A DNA stretch of 64,000 nucleotides, from the NCBI GenBank assembly GCA_016938135.1, contig JAFGVD010000029.1, forward strand, positions 1-64,000, in the 5' to 3' direction. Shown here piece by piece: positions 51,814 to 57,440 of this stretch. The DNA comes from Coriobacteriia bacterium. Its GTDB lineage: Bacteria > Actinomycetota > Coriobacteriia > Anaerosomatales > Anaerosomataceae. Positions within the stretch are counted from its first letter, which is position 1. The number at the start of each line of letters is the position of its first letter. A program made the translations under genes and the position numbers. The notes under the pieces are model-generated. The model did not search any database. It had not been told where the DNA came from and saw only the letters and a program-made list of their open reading frames with translations.

Positions 51814-52638
51814 ATGGCACAGACGAAGTACAAAACAGAACCCATCGAGGGTTACCTGCACGTAGCACCCGAGGTGCGCGTTGAGGGTGACATCACGGTG
51901 ATTAACAGCAACGCTGTCTACTACAAAGAGCTCAACGAGGTCATCCGGGAAGTGGTGGCCGGCGGAGCGAAGCACCTGCGTATCGAGAATGTGAACGGCC
52001 AGCGCTACATCGGTACCGGCCTCGCGGGCAAGGATGTGAAGATCGAGGTCCACGGTACGGCGGGCAACGATATGACGATGTTCATGGACGGTCCCACCAT
52101 CGAGGTCTTCGGCAATGCGCAGGACGGCGTCGGCAACACTATGAACGCCGGTCGCGTCATCGTGCACGGCGACGCCGGCGACGTTCTGGGCTACGGGATG
52201 CGCGGCGGTCGTGTCTACATCAAAGGCGATGTAGGGTACCGCGTAGGCATCCACATGAAGGCGTACGAGAGCCTCGTGCCGATCATGGTCGTGGGTGGCA
52301 AGGCGCGTGACTTTTTCGGCGAGTACATGGCCGGTGGCATGCTGGTGCTCCTTGGCATGAACACGCAGTTTGCCGAGCAACCGCTGGTGGGCAGCTTCCT
52401 CGGGAGCGGCATGCATGGCGGCACTATCTACATCCGCGGCACGGTTGAGTCGTGGCAGTGCGGCAAGGAAGTCGGCATCGCCGAGGCGAACGAGGCTGAT
52501 ATGGCCGAGCTGACCCCCGTCCTGGCCGATTACTGCGAAGCGCAGGGTATGGACCTTGAAGAGGTACTCGCCGAGCCGTTCATCAAGCTGACACCGTTCA
52601 GCCATCGGCCGTATGGCAAGCTGTACGCACCTATGTAG
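51814..52638 (+). CDS. Glutamate synthase GXGXG (alpha-subunit C-terminal) domain protein
   Basis: A 274-residue right-handed beta-helix protein matching the C-terminal structural domain of large glutamate synthases and tungsten formylmethanofuran dehydrogenase subunit C. The repeated GXXGXXXG turns are visible in GTAGNDMTMF, GNAQDGVGNTMNAG, HGDAGDVLGYGMRGG, KGDVGYRVGIHMK and GSFLGSGMHGGTIYI. It has no catalytic role of its own; in full-length enzymes it packs between glutaminase and synthase domains and stabilises the ammonia tunnel. GGGGAGG precedes ATG 51814. It is the last gene of the operon, followed by a strong terminator. Confidence 0.95.
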   Translation: MAQTKYKTEPIEGYLHVAPEVRVEGDITVINSNAVYYKELNEVIREVVAGGAKHLRIENVNGQRYIGTGLAGKDVKIEVHGTAGNDMTMFMDGPTIEVFGNAQDGVGNTMNAGRVIVHGDAGDVLGYGMRGGRVYIKGDVGYRVGIHMKAYESLVPIMVVGGKARDFFGEYMAGGMLVLLGMNTQFAEQPLVGSFLGSGMHGGTIYIRGTVESWQCGKEVGIAEANEADMAELTPVLADYCEAQGMDLEEVLAEPFIKLTPFSHRPYGKLYAPM

Positions 52639-52671
52639 GGCACAGGCCCGAGCAGCATCTCAAGTACTGAA

Positions 52672-52702
52672 GGGGCGGGTCCGTAGAGGAGCCGCCCCTT
52701 TT
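52672..52702 (+). terminator. Terminator of the hdr-glt operon
   Basis: GGGGCGG (52672-52678) and CCGCCCC (52692-52698) form a GC-rich stem with a 13-base loop, followed by TTTTGTG. It also separates the convergent minus-strand gene that ends at 52706. Confidence 0.85.
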
Positions 52703-52705
52703 GTG

Positions 52706-52981
52706 TCACTCGTCGTTGTTCTGAGCCCCGATGGTCCCCACCTGTCTGATCACCACGGGCACTCCTTCAAGAGAGTCAGGAAGCGATGCAAGTCCTTCGC
52801 GGGTCGTTGACATGCCTACGATGATGGCGGGTTTGCCGTTCGCGTCTTCGCCCAGCCCCACAGACACCACTCCGGTGGAAGTCATGAGAGCATCTTTGTA
52901 CCGGGCCACGATCGCCGAGATGTCGGAGGTCGAGGGGTGCGATCTTGTAGAGATCCCCAGGAGGCGTTGGATCCAGCTCAC
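52706..52981 (-). CDS. Small protein resembling the N-terminal domain of the adjacent protease
   Basis: A 91-residue cytosolic protein with no signal peptide. Its core, ALMTSTGVVSVGLGEDANG followed by KPAIIVGMSTT, lines up with LLARPNVVATGVGYKVSDG and GEIGIICSVTRK near the N terminus of the protease encoded just upstream. It therefore looks like a free-standing copy of that domain, about 70 residues, alpha-beta-beta-alpha. The start is GTG 52981, overlapping the protease stop (GTGA). A regulator, inhibitor or partner of the protease is a natural guess but not shown by sequence. It is third and last in a minus-strand trio. Confidence 0.7.
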   Translation of the reverse strand: MSWIQRLLGISTRSHPSTSDISAIVARYKDALMTSTGVVSVGLGEDANGKPAIIVGMSTTREGLASLPDSLEGVPVVIRQVGTIGAQNNDE

Positions 52982-53976
52982 CGCAGGCTCACGTTCAGCG
53001 CCGAGAAGACGTTCTCTATCCGGTTGAACAGCGTGGTGCTCTGGCTGCCGGCGAACAACAGCCCGACTATCCTGTTGCGGTCATCGAGTACCGCCGAGCC
53101 ACTGTCGCCGCCCTCACTCATCGCCCCCGCCATAAGCTGATCGGTGAAACGTGCGACTCTGATGCCGAAGTTCACATTCGCGGTCACGTCTACCTGGGTG
53201 ATCTCTCCACGGGTGACCTCTGTGGTACGTCCGCTCTTGACCACCGCGGCCCCAAGCTCTCCTCGGCCAATGCCTTCGATACGGCCCAGCTCAAGTATCT
53301 TATCCGCGACGTACCCGGGTTCCAGCGGCATGGCCAACGCGCAGTCAACGAGGTTCTCGGGCGTTTTGGTGCTGATCGCCCGGAGACGCGCCTTGCTGCC
53401 TGCGATCTTCGCAAGTTGATTCAGTATGGCGGCAGAGCTTCTTGCGAAGATGCAGCCGCTCTCTTCTTCGGCCATACGGACCGCGACGAAGTCGGCCAGG
53501 ACGCCGATGGCATCCTCGGGCAGACGTCCGCCGTCGTAGGGGCCCGGCTGGAGTATCGGGTCGCCCGGTCGGGCAAGGTTCTCGTTGGCGAGGACGTGGT
53601 TGTTGGAGAGGATGAACGGTTCGCCATCGCGGTACACGATGCACCCGAGCGTTCCTGCAGTGATGTCCCGGTGGCCGATGCTCACGCCGCCCGGAGCGGG
53701 TCGGTATCGTTCAGGGCGCGCAGCCAAGGTGGTGAACGGTCCGGTGGCTACCACGTCGGTCGTAAAGCCGCCCATCGTCTCCGGCACGAGTTCACGGGCG
53801 CTCAGTTCCGAGCGAGGCACTTTGCGGGTGACGGAGCAGATGATGCCGATCTCCCCGGTCCGCACGCCGTCAGAGACCTTGTATCCCACTCCGGTCGCCA
53901 CGACGTTGGGCCGGGCGAGCAGCTCATCACGTACCGCGTGCAACGTTGGCCTTACGGCAAGCACGTCGTCGGACAT
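52978..53976 (-). CDS. Trypsin-like serine protease family protein without signal peptide
   Basis: A 332-residue protein with the chymotrypsin/trypsin-like fold. The catalytic histidine is in FILSNNHVLANENL (His127) and the serine in SEGGDSGSAVLDD (Ser292). The general-acid aspartate is less certain, perhaps in the DAIGVLADFVAV region. Residues 10-80 form a separate small domain that is repeated as the next gene. No signal peptide, lipobox or membrane helix is seen, so it should act inside the cell, unusual for an S1-type fold. AAGGGGG stands before ATG 53976. It lies nine bases after the acetyltransferase stop. The substrate is unknown. Confidence 0.78.
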   Translation of the reverse strand: MSDDVLAVRPTLHAVRDELLARPNVVATGVGYKVSDGVRTGEIGIICSVTRKVPRSELSARELVPETMGGFTTDVVATGPFTTLAARPERYRPAPGGVSIGHRDITAGTLGCIVYRDGEPFILSNNHVLANENLARPGDPILQPGPYDGGRLPEDAIGVLADFVAVRMAEEESGCIFARSSAAILNQLAKIAGSKARLRAISTKTPENLVDCALAMPLEPGYVADKILELGRIEGIGRGELGAAVVKSGRTTEVTRGEITQVDVTANVNFGIRVARFTDQLMAGAMSEGGDSGSAVLDDRNRIVGLLFAGSQSTTLFNRIENVFSALNVSLR

Positions 53977-53985
53977 GGTTCCCCC

Positions 53986-54531
53986 TTACTCGGTGGTGAT
54001 GTAGAGCCCCTCATACTCTTCCCGAGTCATGTCCATGAGCACCAGGTCGTGGAACTCTCCTCGCAGGTGGATGTGCTCCCGACACCGTCCGGTCTGCGTG
54101 AACCCGAGCTTGGCGTACAGATGCGCGGAGCGTTCGTTCCCGTCGATATAGCTGATCCGTACAGTGTGCAGCCCCAGAGTGTGGAACGCGTAGCGCAAGA
54201 CAACCAAGATGGCGTCTTTGCCGTGTCCTTTGCCCTGGGCGTCGAGTTCGCCGATGAGGATGCCGATCTCACCGCTGCGATTCAGCATGTCCACTTTGTG
54301 CAGTCCACAATTGCCGATATAGCGGTCGTTGTCTTTGGCGCGTATCTCGAAGACGTGGTCCGCATCCGAGGCGTCGACCTGCGCATACCAGGCACGTTCC
54401 TGCTCGCGGCTCACCGGAACGTGACCTACGAACAGCCAGGTATTTATGGCGGGGTCGTTGATCCACGCCCTGGCTGTTTCGGCGTTCTCCATATCAAGCG
54501 GAGCGAGGTAGATGTTATTCCCTTCGAGCAT
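53986..54531 (-). CDS. GNAT acetyltransferase, RimJ/RimL-like
   Basis: A 181-residue acetyltransferase of the RimJ/RimL/SpeG-like (Acetyltransf_3) group: IYLAPLDMENAETARAWIND at the start, YIGNCGLHKVDMLNRSGEIGI in the central sheet, GKGHGKDAILVVLRYAF as the acetyl-CoA loop, and NERSAHLYAKLGFTQTGR at the end. Likely substrates are protein N-termini or small amines; sequence does not decide. I chose ATG 54531 (MLEGNNIYLAP), which has GGGGGA upstream; the frame runs to 54579 without support. It is the first gene of a minus-strand trio with the protease and the small protein, divergent from glnA. Confidence 0.82.
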   Translation of the reverse strand: MLEGNNIYLAPLDMENAETARAWINDPAINTWLFVGHVPVSREQERAWYAQVDASDADHVFEIRAKDNDRYIGNCGLHKVDMLNRSGEIGILIGELDAQGKGHGKDAILVVLRYAFHTLGLHTVRISYIDGNERSAHLYAKLGFTQTGRCREHIHLRGEFHDLVLMDMTREEYEGLYITTE

Positions 54532-54614
54532 AGGTCCCCCTTCTGACCCTCGATCGTTCGAGCGTGACACATCGGACACGCGGAGGAAAGTTTTCTCCTA
54601 TTCATTGCATACAT

Positions 54615-54660
54615 GAAACGTGGACGAAACATTGGCGGTCTAGAGTTGCTTACGTAAGAG
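54615..54660 (+). promoter_or_regulatory. glnA upstream region: candidate GlnR-type box plus promoter
   Basis: GAAAC (54615-54619), six bases, GAAAC (54626-54630) repeats the layout seen before the hdr-glt operon. One base later TTGGCG (54632-54637), with TAAGAG (54655-54660) 17 bases on, is a possible promoter. A palindrome CTTACGTAAG (54649-54658) overlaps the -10. All are seen by eye; none is certain alone. Confidence 0.5.
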
Positions 54661-54712
54661 GTGACTGACGGAGCAGGTGCTCTGTGAGACGGCCGTTATA
54701 GGAGGAGTCAGT

Positions 54713-56050
54713 ATGGCACCCAAGTTTGACAAGGAATACGTGCTCAAGACTGTTGAGGAGCGCGGCATCCGTTTCATCCGTTTCTGGTTCACGGACGTGC
54801 TTGGTCAGATGAAGTCATTCGCCATCGCGGACACAGAGCTTGAGCTCGCGTTCGAAGAGGGCATGGGCTTCGATGGTTCGTCCATTGATGGCTACACCCG
54901 CATCCAGGAATCAGACATGGTCGCATTCCCTGATCCCTCGACCTTCAAGATCCTTCCCTGGCGTCCCTCTGAGGGCGGCGTGGCCAGCATGTTCTGCGAC
55001 ATCCAGCTTCCCGACGGCACGCCGTTCATGGGTGACCCTCGCTTTGCCCTCAAGCGTAACCTTGAGAAGGCGGCATCGATGGGCTTCAACATGTACGTCG
55101 GCCCGGAGCTTGAGTTCTTCTACTTCGCCGATGATCAGGGCACCGAGGTCCTCGACAAGGGCGGCTACTTCGACCTGACCCCCCTCGACCTTGCCTCCAA
55201 CCTCCGTCGCGAGACCGTTCTGACGTTGGAGAAGCTCGGTATCGCGGTTGAGTACAGCCACCACGAGGTCGCTCCTTCCCAGCACGAGATCGACCTTCGC
55301 TATGCCGAGGCGAGCGAGATGGCCGACATCGTCATGACCTATCGCCTTGCGGTCAAGGAAGTCGCTCACGCCAACGGCGCGTATGCGACCTTCATGCCCA
55401 AGCCGATCGCTGGTGAGAACGGCTCCGGTATGCACGTCCACCAGTCCCTGTTCGACAAGAGCGGCAACGCGTTCTTCGATGCCAACGACCCCCAGGGCTA
55501 CAACCTGTCGGCCACGGCCAAGAGCTACATCGCCGGTCTTTTGAAGTACGCTCCCGAGTTCTGTGCCGTGACCAACCAGTTCGTGAACTCCTACAAGCGT
55601 CTGGTCCCCGGCTATGAGGCTCCCGTGTACATCAGCTGGGCCCGTCGCAACCGCTCCGCTCTGGTCCGCGTGCCGATGTACAAGCCCGGCAAGGAGAACG
55701 CGACCCGCATCGAGCTGCGCTCTCCCGATCCCTCGGCCAACCCCTACCTGGCCTTCGCGGTCATGCTTGGCGCCGGCCTCAAGGGTATCGAAGAGGGTCT
55801 GGAGCTCATGCCCGAGGCCAACAACAACATCTTCGAGATGACCGAAGCCGAGCTTGCTGCAGCCGGGATCACCACGCTGCCGTCGGATCTGGGCGAGGCT
55901 ATCGTGAAGTTCGAGAACTCCGAGCTCATGAAAGAGGTCCTCGGCGATCACATCCACAAGTTCTTCGTGGAGAACAAGAAGGCCGAGTGGAATCAGTACC
56001 AGGCCATCGTCACCGAGTGGGAACTCGATAAGTACCTGAGCGTCCTCTAG
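54713..56050 (+). CDS. glnA: Glutamine synthetase type I
   Basis: Assimilates ammonia by making glutamine from glutamate and ATP. The 445-residue length and the C-terminal HKFFVENKKAEWNQYQ block point to the GSI-alpha subtype, which is feedback-inhibited and not adenylylated. Motifs present are GMGFDGSSIDGY, VGPELEFFYF, HHEVAPSQHEIDLRY, PKPIAGENGSGMHVHQS and NRSALVRVPMY. GGAGGAG (54701-54707) gives a strong ribosome-binding site for ATG 54713. The glutamine it makes feeds the split glutamate synthase encoded 2-5 kb upstream, completing the GS/GOGAT cycle; a GlnR-like regulator gene follows. Confidence 0.97.
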   Translation: MAPKFDKEYVLKTVEERGIRFIRFWFTDVLGQMKSFAIADTELELAFEEGMGFDGSSIDGYTRIQESDMVAFPDPSTFKILPWRPSEGGVASMFCDIQLPDGTPFMGDPRFALKRNLEKAASMGFNMYVGPELEFFYFADDQGTEVLDKGGYFDLTPLDLASNLRRETVLTLEKLGIAVEYSHHEVAPSQHEIDLRYAEASEMADIVMTYRLAVKEVAHANGAYATFMPKPIAGENGSGMHVHQSLFDKSGNAFFDANDPQGYNLSATAKSYIAGLLKYAPEFCAVTNQFVNSYKRLVPGYEAPVYISWARRNRSALVRVPMYKPGKENATRIELRSPDPSANPYLAFAVMLGAGLKGIEEGLELMPEANNNIFEMTEAELAAAGITTLPSDLGEAIVKFENSELMKEVLGDHIHKFFVENKKAEWNQYQAIVTEWELDKYLSVL

Positions 56051-56083
56051 AGAAGCCACCGGTATCAACCGGATGTCACTCCC

Positions 56084-56113
56084 GGCGCCGGGCGGAAACC
56101 TCCGTCCGGCGCC
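56084..56113 (+). terminator. Probable terminator hairpin after glnA
   Basis: GGCGCCGG (56084-56091) and CCGGCGCC (56106-56113) form the base of a stem of about 13 pairs whose upper part is GCGGA/TCCGT with a short loop. The following T-run is weak (CGTTAAAA), so termination efficiency is uncertain. Confidence 0.5.
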
Positions 56114-56140
56114 GACTCGTTAAAACACACGCGAAGGCGG

Positions 56141-56146
56141 TAACAT
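56141..56146 (+). promoter_or_regulatory. -10 box placing transcription start at the glnR-like ATG
   Basis: TAACAT is followed by seven bases and ATG 56154. This leaderless layout competes with ATG 56145, which has AAGG seven bases upstream. Confidence 0.4.
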
Positions 56147-56153
56147 GGTGCAC

Positions 56154-56819
56154 ATGAAGACAGTGCTCATAGCCTCAGACGACGCTCACACAGCTGCGTG
56201 GGTTCGTGACGCCCTGGCCGCGCTGGATGTCTCGCTGATGCCATGTTCGCTTGGTGAACTTAAGAGCAAGCTTGTTGGCGTGTCTGTCGATCTGCTGGTT
56301 CTGGACGGTGGTCGTTCGCCTGCGGCGGTGGTCCAGCTCGTTGAGCAGGCGGCTGCCGAGGGCAACGACCTGCACCTGATGCTGCTGGTGGAGCCCGAGG
56401 CGCTCGAGGATCTGCGCGTGCCGGTTCATATCCCCAGTGACTTCCAGGTCAGAGGGTCTTCCTCGGCGGAACTGATCGCGCGGATCCGCAAGCTGTTGTG
56501 GCCGGGTGAAGAGGTGGCGTCGCAAGAGGTCATCCGCATCGACGATCTCACTTTGAACCTTGCCACCTATCAGGCGCACGTGGGCAACGAGCCCGTGGAG
56601 TTCACCTATCTGGAGTACGCGCTGTTCATGTTCCTGGTCACTCACCCCAATCGTGTCTACAGCCGAGAGGTGCTGCTACGACGTGTGTGGGGTTCTGACT
56701 ACTACGGCGGTTCGCGTACCGTCGACGTTCACGTGAGGCGCATCCGGGCCAAGCTCGGGGGAGAGATCGCCCGACGCCTGGAGACGGTGCGCAACGTGGG
56801 CTATCTCTGGAAGAGCTAA
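56154..56819 (+). CDS. GlnR-like orphan winged-helix response regulator
   Basis: A 221-residue OmpR-type regulator. The receiver-like N-terminal half keeps an acidic pair (IASDDAH) and an aspartate in LLVLDGGRSP. The invariant lysine loop, however, is replaced (QVRGSSSAEL where KPF is expected), the atypical state known for GlnR. The C-terminal winged helix (about residues 127-220) is very like that of actinobacterial GlnR: EFTYLEYALFMFLVTHPNRV, RRVWGSDYYGGSRTVDVHV and RRIRAKLG, ending RNVGYLWKS. No kinase gene is adjacent. Its place directly after glnA, plus GlnR-like boxes before glnA and the glutamate synthase operon, supports a nitrogen regulator. The start is ATG 56154 or 56145. Confidence 0.8.
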   Translation: MKTVLIASDDAHTAAWVRDALAALDVSLMPCSLGELKSKLVGVSVDLLVLDGGRSPAAVVQLVEQAAAEGNDLHLMLLVEPEALEDLRVPVHIPSDFQVRGSSSAELIARIRKLLWPGEEVASQEVIRIDDLTLNLATYQAHVGNEPVEFTYLEYALFMFLVTHPNRVYSREVLLRRVWGSDYYGGSRTVDVHVRRIRAKLGGEIARRLETVRNVGYLWKS

Positions 56820-57412
56820 GCTGCCGGCCAGGGTTTTTGCACGACGCCCAGATAGCGGTACGCATGGCCCTCCAGGCGGATGCACTCGCCTTTGATGTGG
56901 CGCTCCTCCATGAACGCGCACAGGCCATCCGGAGTGAAGAAACGCGCAGGCTCACCCACGAGTCTCTCGGCAAGGGAGATCAGCTTGATCATAAGGCTTC
57001 CCTTATCGAGCTCCAGGATGATCACCACGCCTCCCGGCCTGACGACCCTCGCCATCTCGGCAACCGCTCCGTCCACGTCGCGGAAGTGATGGAACGCGTC
57101 GGTCACCACCAGGGCGTCGAACTCGTCGTCATCAAACGGCATCGATTCCGCGCTGCCAAGCTCTGCCGAGACAAGCTCGGTGGTCCGGATGTGGGCCAGC
57201 AGCTCCGGAGTGGGGTCAAGAACCGTCACGCGGACAGGCAGTTCTTCTGTCAGCCGTCTTGCAAGGCCGCCCGAGCCGCCTCCAAGATCCAGGACGTGGC
57301 TGCCGCTGGCTACGAATGGTCGCAGCCAACCGGTGATCTGCTTGAGATTCTCCGGCGTCCAGCGCTCGCCGTAACGTCGAATCGCAGGTGCCGACCAGTT
57401 AAAGAAGCCCAT
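56816..57412 (-). CDS. Class I SAM-dependent methyltransferase
   Basis: A 198-residue methyltransferase of the UbiE/Methyltransf_11 type. The SAM-binding motif I is in HVLDLGGGSGGLARRL, motif II in VTVLDPTPELLAHIR, then SMPFDDDEFDALVVTDAFHHF and VRPGGVVIILELDKG. The natural substrate is unknown. I chose ATG 57412 because GGAGGA lies seven bases upstream on the minus strand; the open frame extends into polA to 57922 but has no support. It is divergent from polA with a 28-base gap, so the two promoters must overlap, and it is convergent with the glnR-like gene (3-base stop overlap). Confidence 0.85.
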   Translation of the reverse strand: MGFFNWSAPAIRRYGERWTPENLKQITGWLRPFVASGSHVLDLGGGSGGLARRLTEELPVRVTVLDPTPELLAHIRTTELVSAELGSAESMPFDDDEFDALVVTDAFHHFRDVDGAVAEMARVVRPGGVVIILELDKGSLMIKLISLAERLVGEPARFFTPDGLCAFMEERHIKGECIRLEGHAYRYLGVVQKPWPAA

Positions 57413-57427
57413 GTCGCCGTCCTCCGC

Positions 57428-57433
57428 TAGAAT
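57428..57433 (+). promoter_or_regulatory. -10 box placing transcription start at the polA ATG
   Basis: TAGAAT is followed by seven bases and ATG 57441 with no ribosome-binding site between, suggesting a leaderless polA transcript. The 28-base gap to the divergent methyltransferase gene leaves little room for a leader. Confidence 0.5.
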
Positions 57434-57440
57434 CATGTGT

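Noticed and set aside
54649-54658. CTTACGTAAG palindrome as an independent operator
   Set aside because: A ten-base palindrome is expected by chance and it coincides with the likely -10 region; noted within the glnA upstream feature only.
54671-54682. GAGCAGGTGCTC inverted repeat before glnA as a hairpin
   Set aside because: Only two bases would be left for the loop, so it cannot fold as an RNA hairpin; as a DNA site it has no known match.
54911-56068. A 385-codon minus-strand frame opposite glnA
   Set aside because: Shadow of glutamine synthetase with no domain of its own.
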